A stretch of DNA of 55,875 nt, from positions 1 through 55,875 of the forward strand of contig CADDZA010000003.1 of assembly GCA_902812435.1 (NCBI GenBank), written 5' to 3'. Source of the DNA: Clostridia bacterium. GTDB taxonomy: Bacteria; Bacillota; DSM-12270; Thermacetogeniales; Thermacetogeniaceae. Under the pieces are notes generated by a model. It worked only from the letters and a program-made list of their open reading frames with translations. It searched no databases and was not told where the DNA came from. Positions 24,794 through 33,653 of this stretch are shown in pieces; position 1 is the stretch's first letter, and each line of letters opens with the position of its first letter. Position numbers and translations under genes: made by a program.

Positions 24794-25234
24794 TCAGTTC
24801 TTGACACAGTTTTGAATTTTAAGCGATTTCACTAACTTAACCCTGGTTCCCCTGCCAACTTCCGTCCAAATGTCCACCTCATCCATGAAAGATTTCATAA
24901 AGACAAAACCCAAACCCATCCGCTCTGGGTCACTACCAGAACCGGGCTGCAGGGCCTGGTGCAGGTCCTCAATCCCCTTACCCGCATCCTCGACAATAAT
25001 TTCAAGATGATCGGTATAAAGTTTGGCGGTGAGGGTGATAATCCCGTTGGTTCGCTCCTCGTACCCGTGGATTATGGCATTGGAAACCGCCTCCGATACT
25101 GCAACTTTAATTTCTTCGAGGTCACTCAGATTAAAGTCAACCTCGGCAGCAACGGTGGCAACGGTTACACGCGCCAAAGCCACATTTTCAGGACGGCTCA
25201 GAAACTCCAATTTCACTTTATTGCGCAGGCTCAA
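24794..25234 (-). CDS. spoIIAB: Anti-sigma F factor / serine kinase SpoIIAB
   Basis: 146 residues, GHKL ATPase that holds SigF and phosphorylates SpoIIAA. VKLEFLSRPENVALARVTVA at the start, IKVAVSEAVSNAIIHGYE with the N-box, and DAGKGIEDLHQAL plus GLGFVFMKSFMDEVDI for the G boxes. Start is TTG at 25234 behind GGGGGGAG. Lies 14 bases after spoIIAA. Confidence 0.96.
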   Translation of the reverse strand: MSLRNKVKLEFLSRPENVALARVTVATVAAEVDFNLSDLEEIKVAVSEAVSNAIIHGYEERTNGIITLTAKLYTDHLEIIVEDAGKGIEDLHQALQPGSGSDPERMGLGFVFMKSFMDEVDIWTEVGRGTRVKLVKSLKIQNCVKN

Positions 25235-25248
25235 GTGACTCCCCCCTT

Positions 25249-25590
25249 TTAAGCAAGCTGCCGCAGGGCGCTCGACGTATCCTGGTAAATGGAGATCAAA
25301 CGTGATAACCCCGCCAGCTCTAATATTCTTAAGATTTTTGGAGCCACGTTAGATATAGCCACTTTACCTCCCTGTTCGGTCACTTTCCTGTATCTTCCCA
25401 GAATCACCCCGAGGCCTGAACTATCTATAAACGTAACTCCATCCAAATCGAATAAAATATGCTTTGCACCATGCTCTCTCATTTTTTGATCGATGTCACG
25501 CCTGCAGTAATCTGCCGCGGAGAGATCAAATTCACCATATATGCTTACAATTAAAATATCCCCTTGTTTCTTTATCTCAAGGCTGCCCAA
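25249..25590 (-). CDS. spoIIAA: Anti-sigma F factor antagonist SpoIIAA
   Basis: 113 residues, STAS domain: ILIVSIYGEFDLSAADYCRR, then ILFDLDGVTFIDSSGLGVIL with the phosphorylatable serine in DSSGLG, and ISNVAPKILRILELAGLSRL. Binds SpoIIAB to free SigF when dephosphorylated by SpoIIE. A longer frame reaches 25710, but I choose TTG at 25590: it has AGGAGGGG seven bases upstream, gives the family's usual length, and the upstream part of the frame contains a SigH-type promoter. Confidence 0.9.
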   Translation of the reverse strand: MGSLEIKKQGDILIVSIYGEFDLSAADYCRRDIDQKMREHGAKHILFDLDGVTFIDSSGLGVILGRYRKVTEQGGKVAISNVAPKILRILELAGLSRLISIYQDTSSALRQLA

Positions 25591-25621
25591 GCCGTTGCCC
25601 CTCCTGTCTTTTTTCAATAAC

Positions 25622-25649
25622 ATTTCTCCATCTTCCCATAAAATCCTGC
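25622..25649 (-). promoter_or_regulatory. Predicted SigH promoter of spoIIAA-spoIIAB-sigF
   Basis: GCAGGATTT (-35, 25641-25649), an 11-nt spacer and GGAGAAAT (-10, 25622-25629) match the SigH consensus, placing the start near 25615 and the SD at 25598-25605. In B. subtilis the spoIIA operon is transcribed by SigH with Spo0A~P, so both sequence and position agree. I did not find an exact 0A box nearby. Confidence 0.7.
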
Positions 25650-25740
25650 TAATTTCTGGCATAAAAAATACCCCCTTACGGGGTAATCTGAAGATGAAAG
25701 GCAGATTCAAATAAACTTGGAGAGCTTGAACTCCGTTAGG

Positions 25741-26886
25741 CTAAAATGCTAGGAAACGGAAACTCTTTTTGAACTGCTGCCAGAGGGTCCCTTTTGGCAC
25801 ATCATTTCCGGCAACTACTGGGACCCTTTCGCTGACACGCCCATCGACACGAACCAGCAACTCACCCAGCCGGGTGCCTTTACATACAGGTGCGGAGATA
25901 GAGGATCTCAATTTTATTTCAGTTTTAATTTCCTGATCCTCACCCTTTTTCACCAGGACGCCTACGACACGGGGAGCCACAGCCTCCACCCGTTCCTTGA
26001 CTCCCCTGTTGACCCGCACTTCCCCAAGCCGCTGCCCGGCATCAAACAACTTCTTGAGGTCAAAATTAGCAAAACCCCAGTTATACAGTTTGACAGACTC
26101 CCGGAAGTGACCGCGGGGTTCCGGAACTCCAAAAACTGAGCAAATCAAGCGCAATTCGCCTCGCTTAACGGTTGAAGCCAAACAGTAGTTGGCTTCGGTG
26201 GTCCAACCTGTTTTGAAACCGTCGGTTCCATCGTACCACCAAAGCAGTTTGTTCGTATTGTCAAGCCTGGTTTTCCCGCCGCGCAGTTTATAATAGTGCT
26301 TTATCCCGGTAAGTTTCAACAGGTCCGGGTATTTAAGAGCTTCCCGGCAAATTACGGCCATATCATAGGCGCTGGTATAGTGCCCTTTTGCGGGAAGGCC
26401 ATGACAGTTTACGAAATGGGTGTCTTTCAATCCTAACGATTTTGCCTTCCGGTTCATCAAGTCAACGTAAGCCTGCTCGCTTCCGGCTATATGTTCAGCA
26501 ACAGCCACACATGCATCGTTAGCAGAACCAACCGCGATAGCGATCATCATTTCCCGGAGGGACATCTCTTCACCCGGCTCAAGCCAGATTTCCGAACCTC
26601 CCATTTCCCAGGCCGCTTCGCTTGCCACTACCCTGTCGCTCCACCTGACCTTCCCCTTTTCGAGGGCCTCCATGGCGACGAGCAGAGTCATAATTTTGGT
26701 TACACTTGCCGGTGCAAGGCGTTTATGAGGCTCCTTTTCGTATAATATTTTTCCCGAATAGGCATCCATAAGTACTGCTGAAGCAGCACTGGTTTCCAGC
26801 GCAGGGCTGCTCCACGCAAAACCACAGGGGAAAACCTGGAACAGGAAAACAAAGAGCAGAGAAAACACGAACACCTTTCTACGCAT
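25741..26886 (-). CDS. dacF: D-alanyl-D-alanine carboxypeptidase DacF
   Basis: 381 residues. A signal peptide (VFVFSLLFVFLFQVFPCGFA) precedes an S11 peptidase domain: catalytic SVTK in RLAPASVTKIMTLLV, SAND in VGSANDACVAVAEH and KTG in GFKTGWTTEANYCL. It sits directly upstream of spoIIAA, as dacF does in Bacillus, where it helps set spore cortex cross-linking. Upstream GGGGAAAACAT could be part of a forespore-type -10, but I see no convincing -35. Paralogue of dacB at 9665-10852. Confidence 0.93.
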   Translation of the reverse strand: MRRKVFVFSLLFVFLFQVFPCGFAWSSPALETSAASAVLMDAYSGKILYEKEPHKRLAPASVTKIMTLLVAMEALEKGKVRWSDRVVASEAAWEMGGSEIWLEPGEEMSLREMMIAIAVGSANDACVAVAEHIAGSEQAYVDLMNRKAKSLGLKDTHFVNCHGLPAKGHYTSAYDMAVICREALKYPDLLKLTGIKHYYKLRGGKTRLDNTNKLLWWYDGTDGFKTGWTTEANYCLASTVKRGELRLICSVFGVPEPRGHFRESVKLYNWGFANFDLKKLFDAGQRLGEVRVNRGVKERVEAVAPRVVGVLVKKGEDQEIKTEIKLRSSISAPVCKGTRLGELLVRVDGRVSERVPVVAGNDVPKGTLWQQFKKSFRFLAF

Positions 26887-26989
26887 GAGACTACCTCCCT
26901 GAACATGTTTTCCCCGTTATTATTTGCACTTTAAGGTTAATTAACGCAGGAACCCTTTTCCAAACCGCTGTGCTGAAAATATGATCTGG

Positions 26990-27190
26990 CTTATCCTTGC
27001 AGGCGCAGCTACCCTACGGAGGTTATTACTCGCCCTTAACGAGGAGCAGCTAACGGCAGCCGAACTGAGGCATGGATGCCGAAGTAGCCGACTCCGCTGC
27101 AAGGATGCAGCGTAGGAGGCGGTCGGCTGCCGTCTGCGACGAGTTTTAGGGCGAGTTAAACCGGAGTCCGGGAGCAAGCGCAAGGATAAG
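26990..27190. repeat. 201-bp intergenic element with 11-bp terminal inverted repeats
   Basis: The 340-base gap between pdp and dacF holds an element bounded by CTTATCCTTGC (26990-27000) and its exact complement GCAAGGATAAG (27180-27190). Inside are nested pairs CTCGCCCT (27029-27036) with AGGGCGAG (27148-27155), CGGCAGCCGA (27054-27063) with TCGGCTGCCG (27123-27132), and hairpins GGCAT/ATGCC and CTGCA/TGCAG. The right end GGGAGCAAGCGCAAGGATAA resembles the end of the 18130-18600 element. This is a non-coding, strongly foldable repeat; MITE-like origin or mRNA 3' structure are both possible. Confidence 0.65.
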
Positions 27191-27227
27191 CTACTTTCTG
27201 ATTGCGTCATACGAGCGTCACGAAAGT

Positions 27228-28532
27228 TTAAGAAACAACTTCGTAAATGAGGGGATTCGGGGTAGGCGCCTCAGAGCCGATGGTAAAAGCTTCCATAGCC
27301 CTGCGTTCCGCTTCAGGCAGGAAATCCTTTTTGTTAACGTGCAGAACGGCCAGGGGTTCACCCTCTTGGACGTAATCGCCGACTTTCTTGAGCAAAATAA
27401 TCCCCACCGCAGGATCTACCCGGTCCTCTTTCCGCAACCTGCCGGCCCCCAGCAGCAAGGAGACCCACCCAATCTCCCGAGCTTTGATTTCTCTCACGTA
27501 GCCGCTTGCCGGTGCCTTGATATCAACCCGGTTGGCCGCTTCAGGAAGCAAACTTAAATCGTCGACAACCAGCGGGTTTCCACCCTGTGCCTCGATGATC
27601 TGGCGCATTTTCTCTAAACCCGCTCCTCGCCGCAGCAGTTTCCTCAATGTTTCATAACCGTCCGGAGGGGATGATACAACTCCTGCCGTATAAAGCATTT
27701 GTGATCCTAGAGTTAAAGAAAGTTCGGTCAGCTCCGAGTTTTCCTTCCCCTGTAGTGTTATAATTGCCTCGCGAACCTCCAGGGCGTTGCCCACTGCATT
27801 TCCGAGAGGCTGCTCCATACTGCTCAGCACCGCCACGGTACGCCGGTCAAACTCCATGCCGAGCTTTACCATCCAACTGGCCAGTTCCCGAGCCGTTGCA
27901 ACCTCAGTTATAAACCCGCCCGAACCCACCTTCACGTCCAGTACGATCCGGTCCGCCCCCCCAGCGATCTTTTTGGACATGACACTGCTGGCGATCAGGG
28001 GCAGACAATCAACTGTGCCTGTGACATCCCTCAAGGCATATATCTTTTTGTCTGCCGGAACCAGATTTGCGGTCTGGCCTGCCACAACTGCACCGACCCT
28101 GGAAGCCAATTCCTTTATTTCATCCAGATCGAGATCCGTTCGAAATCCGGGAATGCTCTGGAGCTTGTCGATCGTGCCGCCGGTATGGCCGAGAGCCCTT
28201 CCGGACATTTTAACCACCGTAACCCCGGCTGCGGCCACCAAAGGAACAACAACCAGGGTGGTCTTGTCCCCCACACCCCCGGTGCTGTGTTTGTCAACCT
28301 TGATGCCTGGCATTCCTTTGAGGTCCACAACCTCGCCTGAACGGATCAAAGCACGGGTCAAATCCCTGGTTTCATCGAAAGTGAGGCCTTTAAGGAAAAC
28401 CGCCATCAAGAAAGCGGCCATCTGGTAGTCTGGTATCTCTCCCCGGGTGTAACCCCTCACCAAATAATCTATTTCGTCACCGGTCAAGCTTTCCCCATTT
28501 CGTTTCCTGATGATCAGGTCAAGCGCACGCAC
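27228..28532 (-). CDS. pdp: Pyrimidine-nucleoside phosphorylase
   Basis: 434 residues; phosphorolyses thymidine, deoxyuridine and uridine to base and (deoxy)ribose-1-phosphate. Conserved stretches include PGIKVDKHSTGGVGDKTTLV, KMSGRALGHTGGTIDKLQSI (thymidine/pyrimidine phosphorylase signature) and VDCLPLIASSVMSKKIAGGA. The C-terminal domain VDIKAPASGYVREIKA is the biotin-carrier-like fold of the family. GTG start behind GGGGAG, two bases after deoB. Functions with DeoB in deoxynucleoside salvage. Confidence 0.95.
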   Translation of the reverse strand: MRALDLIIRKRNGESLTGDEIDYLVRGYTRGEIPDYQMAAFLMAVFLKGLTFDETRDLTRALIRSGEVVDLKGMPGIKVDKHSTGGVGDKTTLVVVPLVAAAGVTVVKMSGRALGHTGGTIDKLQSIPGFRTDLDLDEIKELASRVGAVVAGQTANLVPADKKIYALRDVTGTVDCLPLIASSVMSKKIAGGADRIVLDVKVGSGGFITEVATARELASWMVKLGMEFDRRTVAVLSSMEQPLGNAVGNALEVREAIITLQGKENSELTELSLTLGSQMLYTAGVVSSPPDGYETLRKLLRRGAGLEKMRQIIEAQGGNPLVVDDLSLLPEAANRVDIKAPASGYVREIKAREIGWVSLLLGAGRLRKEDRVDPAVGIILLKKVGDYVQEGEPLAVLHVNKKDFLPEAERRAMEAFTIGSEAPTPNPLIYEVVS

Positions 28533-28534
28533 GG

Positions 28535-29740
28535 TTACTCCCCTCCCTGAAAAATACCGGTTATAGCTGTTCCGTCCCCCGGCTCAACCCCGAAATACAC
28601 GGCAAGCGTCGCTCCCAGATCCGCCATGGTTGAGCGGGTTCCAATAGCTGCAGGATTTACACCGGCTCCTGTCATCAGCAAGGGAACATACTCCCGCGAA
28701 TGATCCGTGCTTGGCGTTGTGGGGTCGCAGCCGTGATCCGCCGTGATAATCAATATGCCTCCGCTCGTCAACTGATTCAGGAAGTCTGGCAGCATTTCAT
28801 CAAATTCCTCTAAGGCCCGGGCAAGCCCCCTGATGTCGTTGCGGTGGCCATACAATGTATCAAAATCAACCAGCGTGGCGAAGACAAGCCCCTTTTCGAG
28901 CTCCTGAAAAGCCTGCAAGGCCTTGCTGATAATCTCCCGGTTGCCCGCCGCAGGTATGGCCTTCGTGATCCCGCGGCCCGCGAAAACATCTACCACCTTA
29001 CCGACGGCAGCCACCTGGTACCCGGCTTCTGTCAACCTGTCAAGGAGGGTAGGGCGCGGGGGTGGCAGTGAAAAATCGTGACGTCCGGCCGTTCTCTGGA
29101 AATGACCAGGTTTTCCGATAAATGGACGTGCGATTACCCGGCCGACGGAGTGCTTGCCTGTAAGAATCTGTCGCGCTATCTCACAGATTCGATAGAGTTC
29201 TGGAACCGGGATTACCTCTTCGTGAGCAGCTACTTGAAATACACTGTCAGCAGAAGTATAGACAATTGGTCTGCCCGTAGCCATGTGTTGCGCTCCGAGT
29301 TCCTTGATAATCTCAGTTCCAGAGGCAGGCTTGTTTCCCAGTACCTTCCGGCCGATCCTGGCCTCGAAGGGCTCGATGACCTCCGGTGGGAAGCCGTGCG
29401 GGTAAACGGGGAAAGGGGTTTTCAAAACGACCCCTGCCATCTCCCAATGACCGCTTGTCGTGTCCTTACCTGCTGCCTGCATGGCCATCTTGCCCCAAGC
29501 GGCAAGGGGACATTCCCTGGGGAGAACACCCTTGATGGGAATAATATTACCCAAACCAAGGGAACCCAGGTTGGGTAGGTTTAACCCATCCACTGCCTCC
29601 GCTAAGTTCCCCAGGGTACAGGAGCCCTCGTCACCATATGCGGGAGCATCGGGTAGCTCACCCACACCTATACCATCCATCACTATGATACATACTCTTT
29701 TTAAATCTGACTTTTCAGGCACGGGGATGCGCCCGCTCAT
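28535..29740 (-). CDS. deoB: Phosphopentomutase
   Basis: 401 residues, alkaline-phosphatase superfamily metalloenzyme converting (deoxy)ribose-1-phosphate to the 5-phosphate. [20 protein letters not shown] at the N-terminus, [13 protein letters not shown] with the phosphorylated threonine, and [20 protein letters not shown] carrying metal ligands. ATG at 29740 behind GGGAGG overlaps the xerD stop by 26 bases, coupling the two. Confidence 0.96.
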   Translation of the reverse strand: MSGRIPVPEKSDLKRVCIIVMDGIGVGELPDAPAYGDEGSCTLGNLAEAVDGLNLPNLGSLGLGNIIPIKGVLPRECPLAAWGKMAMQAAGKDTTSGHWEMAGVVLKTPFPVYPHGFPPEVIEPFEARIGRKVLGNKPASGTEIIKELGAQHMATGRPIVYTSADSVFQVAAHEEVIPVPELYRICEIARQILTGKHSVGRVIARPFIGKPGHFQRTAGRHDFSLPPPRPTLLDRLTEAGYQVAAVGKVVDVFAGRGITKAIPAAGNREIISKALQAFQELEKGLVFATLVDFDTLYGHRNDIRGLARALEEFDEMLPDFLNQLTSGGILIITADHGCDPTTPSTDHSREYVPLLMTGAGVNPAAIGTRSTMADLGATLAVYFGVEPGDGTAITGIFQGGE

Positions 29741-30614
29741 AGACCTCCCTCAACTTCCTCTGACTCAAATGGGTATATATTTGCGTGGTGGTTATATCAG
29801 CATGGCCAAGCAACTCCTGTACTACCCTAAGGTCGGCTCCGTTTTCCAGCAGGTGGGTGGCAAAGGAATGGCGCAGGACATGCGGAGTTATTTCTTTTTG
29901 AATGCCCGCCTTTTTGGCGTAGCCTTTGAGTATTTTCCAGAAACCCTGTCTGGTGAGTCTTTTGCCAAGCCTGTTTAAAAAAAGTGCCCTTTCCCAGTTG
30001 TTTTTTCTTAGCTTTGCCCGCCCTTTGGCAAGGTATTCCCTCGTATACCGGACGGCGATCTCGCCTACGGGAATGATGCGCTCCTTTGAGCCTTTTCCGA
30101 AGCACCTGACAAAGCCGGCGTCCAGGTTGACGTGCTCCGTATTCAAGCCCAGTAACTCCGACACCCGCATCCCGGTGGCATAAATCAGTTCCAGCATGGC
30201 CTTGTCCCGGAGACCCGTTACGGTACCAACATTGGGCTGGGAAAGGAGCAAATCCACCTCACTGACGCTTAAGATACGGGGCAGGTGTTTTTCCAGCTTC
30301 GGAGATTCCAGATTTTCCGTCGGATCCGCTTGAATGTAGTATTCCTGCAGGAGGTAGTGGTAGAAGCAACGGATTGCTGCCAGGTAACGCGACAAGGTCC
30401 GCGGTGTTCGCCCCTGTTCCCGCTGATAATTGAAATAGCCCAGGATCACGGTTTGAGAAGCGTCTTTCAAAGTGGTTTCCTTCTCAGCCAGGTATGCCTC
30501 AAACTGTGTGAGGTCATACCGGTAGGACTGTACTGTATTGTTTGAGAGGCCCCTCTCAACGAGCAGGAAATTTAAAAAATCGGTAAGATAACGATCCTCT
30601 TTTGAGTCACTCAA
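29715..30614 (-). CDS. xerD: Tyrosine recombinase XerD
   Basis: 299 residues. N-terminal SAM-like domain ([20 protein letters not shown]), then the catalytic domain with the Arg of [32 protein letters not shown] (HxxR) and [16 protein letters not shown] (H and nucleophile Tyr). Acts with XerC at dif to resolve chromosome dimers. The neighbourhood (spoIIM-small membrane protein-xerD-deoB-pdp) matches Firmicute xerD. Start TTG at 30614. Confidence 0.93.
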   Translation of the reverse strand: MSDSKEDRYLTDFLNFLLVERGLSNNTVQSYRYDLTQFEAYLAEKETTLKDASQTVILGYFNYQREQGRTPRTLSRYLAAIRCFYHYLLQEYYIQADPTENLESPKLEKHLPRILSVSEVDLLLSQPNVGTVTGLRDKAMLELIYATGMRVSELLGLNTEHVNLDAGFVRCFGKGSKERIIPVGEIAVRYTREYLAKGRAKLRKNNWERALFLNRLGKRLTRQGFWKILKGYAKKAGIQKEITPHVLRHSFATHLLENGADLRVVQELLGHADITTTQIYTHLSQRKLREVYERAHPRA

Positions 30615-30663
30615 GCAACATCACCCGTTAATTTTTTCCTCTCTTGGTTACAGTTCCACGGGC

Positions 30664-30702
30664 AAAAAAAAATTCCTCCTCGAAGTATAAAAATTAGGAG
30701 GA
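30664..30702 (-). terminator. Intrinsic terminator upstream of xerD
   Basis: On the minus strand TCCTCCT, a 15-nt loop and AGGAGGA are followed by A and nine T residues, immediately after the stop of the small membrane-protein gene at 30709. xerD therefore probably has its own promoter within 30615-30663. Confidence 0.85.
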
Positions 30703-30708
30703 GTGCTT

Positions 30709-30978
30709 CTATCTTGTATGCTGATCGTGGTAAAATCCCCGCAGCTTCTTTAAAAAACGCTCATCCAGGGGATGTTTTTTCTGAACACCGGGATCTGCCT
30801 TTTCCACCCGAAGCGCCGGAGGCGTTCTTCCTTCGGGGCGGATCTTAAAATCCGCAATTTCTGCGGCTATGTAATTTAGAAATTGCGGAATAACCACGCC
30901 TATCAAAACTAGAAACAGAATCAACCGGATGACTAACCCACACTTCTCCTTCCATTTTGTAATTGCGATAAACAGCAT
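30709..30978 (-). CDS. Small single-pass membrane protein of unknown function
   Basis: 89 residues from the ATG at 30978, which has GGGGAG four bases upstream (a longer frame begins at 31017). One helix near residues 16-36 (CGLVIRLILFLVLIGVVIPQ) is followed by a basic, proline-containing tail. It occupies the place between spoIIM and xerD where Bacillus has the small DUF4227/YqzK membrane protein, but sequence similarity cannot be confirmed by eye. Function unknown. Confidence 0.65.
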   Translation of the reverse strand: MLFIAITKWKEKCGLVIRLILFLVLIGVVIPQFLNYIAAEIADFKIRPEGRTPPALRVEKADPGVQKKHPLDERFLKKLRGFYHDQHTR

Positions 30979-31060
30979 CAGGCTCCCCTGCCCGGATGAA
31001 GTATTTTGCTTAATCATATGCCCGTCCCGACCATCCTAGAACAACCCTTCAAAAAAGATT

Positions 31061-31693
31061 TCATGTCAAAGACACCAGAAGTCGAATCAGGCCGGGGACA
31101 AAATAGGCTTCGATCCATGTGCCGAGCAGGATGAGCAACAAAATCAAAATAAAAAACAGGGAATAGACAAGCACCCCCGATAGAACCGGGCCATCACGGT
31201 ATCCCCGCAGGAGAGAGAAGGAGAAGTAAAAAGCAATGCTTCCCGCACAAATGAGGGCGGGCACATAGCAGAGATTTTGGGGAAGAACGGCGACCAGGGC
31301 CAGAAGCAGCCCCTGCACCGCCTGTTCCTTGATCAAAAAACCAACCGTAAAACCCAAAACAAACCCTCGCGCCACGATCACGAAAACAATCAGGGGAATA
31401 CCTACAACTGTCAACCCCAAAATCCAGATGATCCCCAGGATGGGTAACTGGGTCTTGAGAATCTGACACCATGCGTGGAAGCCGGATGCCTGGGAGGTTT
31501 CAGCAAGGGGTTCTACTCCCTGAAGAAACCCGTTTAAATACTGGCGCAGTTCCTCAAGCTGTGAAGAATGCAATGTGTGCAGCGTCAGGGCCCCGCAGAT
31601 TAAACCACTTAGGAAGGTGCCCAGAATTAGGATTACGGGGAAAAATACTTCTTTATGCTGGCTGAGCCAGAGGCGTGACTTGGATACCAACAT
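31061..31693 (-). CDS. spoIIM: Stage II sporulation protein M
   Basis: 210 residues, five or six membrane helices. Part of the SpoIIDMP machine that degrades septal peptidoglycan and drives engulfment. FFPVILILGTFLSGLICGAL, LGIIWILGLTVVGIPLIVFV and ARGFVLGFTVGFLIKE match SpoIIM, the RGFVLGF motif being typical. Between it and the upstream gene (31694-31783) is a hairpin CTCTTAGGGA/TCCCTAAAGAG without a U-tract. Confidence 0.93.
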   Translation of the reverse strand: MLVSKSRLWLSQHKEVFFPVILILGTFLSGLICGALTLHTLHSSQLEELRQYLNGFLQGVEPLAETSQASGFHAWCQILKTQLPILGIIWILGLTVVGIPLIVFVIVARGFVLGFTVGFLIKEQAVQGLLLALVAVLPQNLCYVPALICAGSIAFYFSFSLLRGYRDGPVLSGVLVYSLFFILILLLILLGTWIEAYFVPGLIRLLVSLT

Positions 31694-31783
31694 GCTTTTT
31701 CTCTCCCGGTCACTCTTTAGGGAGCAAGTTATTATTATCCCTAAGAGAGTCTATGCCGGGAAAAAGAAACCAAGTACAGGCCC

Positions 31784-32464
31784 TTAAAAAATGCAATTGA
31801 AACCGTCCGCAATGGCACGCTGGGCAAAGTAATGAGCTGCCAGAACATCTTCAAGGGCCTTGCTGCTTGCGGCGACAATACAGAGACCACGCTCCTCCTT
31901 TATGGACAACTGGAGTGCCCGCCGAATGCCGGAATCGGCATTCTCCCATCCTGTCCTCCCGAAAGTGCGGGCGGTTGTACCGGTAACGACGGGAGCGCCC
32001 GCATTGAAAGCGGCATCGAAAGCCGTTCCGCCGCAATCCGAAACAGCAACAACGATCTTGTTTTTGAAATCCACAAGTTTGATCGTTTCTGCGCCGAGGT
32101 TCGGATAGATCCCAACAGGTTCCTTACCCCCTTGTTGCATGCCGCGCAGGACCCCCGCCGCTCGTTCGATCCTTTCAACATCACTGCCGACCCGGGGTTC
32201 GGCAATTAAAACGATGTCGGTCTGTAGATCATTGGACACCCGAGCAGCGTACCTGCCAATGGCTTCCGGATTAACCGGCACCGGGGCATTGCAGAAAGCG
32301 GGGCTTGCTCCTAACACTAGAGACGCACCTGCCTGAAGAGCGGCTTCAAGGGTTGTGCCCATGTCAATGACATCAATGATCAAAACCACCTGTCCCGCAC
32401 ATGCCGCATGATAAGCGCCGCTGGCATCGGCAGCTACCGTGAGAATCCTCTTACACCGCTCCAT
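31784..32464 (-). CDS. ComB-like (2-phosphosulfolactate phosphatase-like) protein
   Basis: 226 residues, soluble alpha/beta protein. VVLIIDVIDMGTTLEAALQA resembles the ComB signature (VVIDVLRATTTIVTAL with Asp and TT), and IVVAVSDCGGTAFDAAFNAG could replace the family's TTNGTRA segment. The rest is divergent, so sulfolactate chemistry is doubtful; I treat the call as a fold-level guess. Its start overlaps the EndoQ-like gene by 14 bases and it is the last gene of the DUF3866-Nudix-EndoQ run. No sulfolactate or coenzyme M genes are in the window. Confidence 0.5.
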   Translation of the reverse strand: MERCKRILTVAADASGAYHAACAGQVVLIIDVIDMGTTLEAALQAGASLVLGASPAFCNAPVPVNPEAIGRYAARVSNDLQTDIVLIAEPRVGSDVERIERAAGVLRGMQQGGKEPVGIYPNLGAETIKLVDFKNKIVVAVSDCGGTAFDAAFNAGAPVVTGTTARTFGRTGWENADSGIRRALQLSIKEERGLCIVAASSKALEDVLAAHYFAQRAIADGFNCIF

Positions 32465-33653
32465 ACCCCTGACTCATCACCTTTCCGTAGGTTCCCCCGC
32501 CCCCGGTCCTGATGGTGACGTTACCCGCCCGGGCCTGTAAAATCACCTCGGCTAATTTCAAACCAATCGCTTCTACAACATCCTCGCGGCTTGCCCTGTG
32601 CAGTATCTCAATTTCTGAACCAAACCTGTCCAACAGCTTTCGAACCGTTTTAGCACCGATACCCGGCAAAAAAGATAGCGGAACCTGGTAGTTGTAAGGA
32701 GGCCGGTGCTCCGGGTGCCGGGGTTCGCACCAGTCGCCGATCTCCACGATCCTGTCAAATACCCCCTTTACAACGTGCTCAGATCCACAGTGCGGACAGG
32801 CAAGTACAGGGGGATCTGCCATAGCAATCCGCCGGCAGGATAGACAGAAGGTCCGGTGATACTTCCCCAGTTTGGGGTCCAAGCCGTAATTAGCAACGAC
32901 CCGGCGCCCGCCGCTCCGCTTGAAAGCTTTTATCAACTCGCTCCAGCTCGGCTCCTCCAATAGAAAAACATTGAATTCCCGGCCTATGTTTCTCAATGAA
33001 TGGGCGTCCGAGTTGCTCAAAAAGGTGAGATCAGCCAGTTCCTCCAGGTGGTCCGCCATGTCGGTATCGGCGCTCAACCCCAATTCCAGAACAAATATCG
33101 ACTGAAAACACTCTGACCCCAGGAGTTCTTTGATGCGCCTGGTGCACTGGCCGTAGACACCTTTGTGGGGGGTGAAGGCATGGGCCGGGAAGAAAATACC
33201 GCCGACTGCCGTTACCTCTCGCAGCAACAACCATGCGGGAAGATGGCAGGGTTGGGTACTGAGCTCGGGATTGGTAAGGTGTTTGGATAAAAAAATTGAA
33301 AACTCTCTCAGTAGCTCAAGAGAAGGAAAATAGGCGAGCCAATGGGCGTGGCACCCATTTTCCTCCGTCGTCTCCACTTCGGCTCCGGGGATGACGGTCA
33401 GGCGATCCCGGTAGCACAGTCCGCCTCCGGCAAGCTCTCTGGCGTCTCCCTTCTCAACCATACCGGCGAGCTCCAGGTAAAGCCGCGGGCAGGCGGCATC
33501 AACTATGCCTACAATGTTCAGGCCCTTTCTTGTCACCGCCTCCTCAAAGACATATGGCAGGGTCTGGGTTCGCGAGGCCGTCACCTTAACCGGATAGCCT
33601 TCCTGTGTACGCCCGATGTGTATGTGCAGATCCCCATAATACTCAGCCAGCAA
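32451..33653 (-). CDS. Endonuclease Q-like protein (PHP domain, zinc finger, HhH)
   Basis: About 400 residues. The PHP phosphoesterase domain begins EYYGDLHIHIGRTQEGYPVK with HIH, GIVDAACPR, IPGAEVETTEENGCHAHW, IFFPAHAFTP and LSNSDAHSL giving its metal ligands. A four-cysteine knuckle follows: CLSCR and CPHCG, near residues 290-310. The C-terminus holds a helix-hairpin-helix (LSFLPGIGAKTVRKLLDRFG). This order is that of archaeal and bacterial EndoQ, which nicks DNA 5' of deaminated bases (uracil, hypoxanthine). Start TTG at 33653 behind GGAGGAG; upstream codons lie within the Nudix gene. DNA repair role is inferred from family. Confidence 0.84.
   Translation of the reverse strand: MLAEYYGDLHIHIGRTQEGYPVKVTASRTQTLPYVFEEAVTRKGLNIVGIVDAACPRLYLELAGMVEKGDARELAGGGLCYRDRLTVIPGAEVETTEENGCHAHWLAYFPSLELLREFSIFLSKHLTNPELSTQPCHLPAWLLLREVTAVGGIFFPAHAFTPHKGVYGQCTRRIKELLGSECFQSIFVLELGLSADTDMADHLEELADLTFLSNSDAHSLRNIGREFNVFLLEEPSWSELIKAFKRSGGRRVVANYGLDPKLGKYHRTFCLSCRRIAMADPPVLACPHCGSEHVVKGVFDRIVEIGDWCEPRHPEHRPPYNYQVPLSFLPGIGAKTVRKLLDRFGSEIEILHRASREDVVEAIGLKLAEVILQARAGNVTIRTGGGGTYGKVMSQGYGAV

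Noticed and set aside
25591-25710. SpoIIAA N-terminal extension of 40 residues
   Set aside because: It overlaps the SigH promoter and exceeds the family length; TTG at 25590 has the better Shine-Dalgarno.
26941-27210. 89-codon minus-strand frame in the pdp-dacF gap
   Set aside because: Low-complexity Ser/Arg/Leu-rich translation, no SD, and it coincides with an inverted-repeat element.
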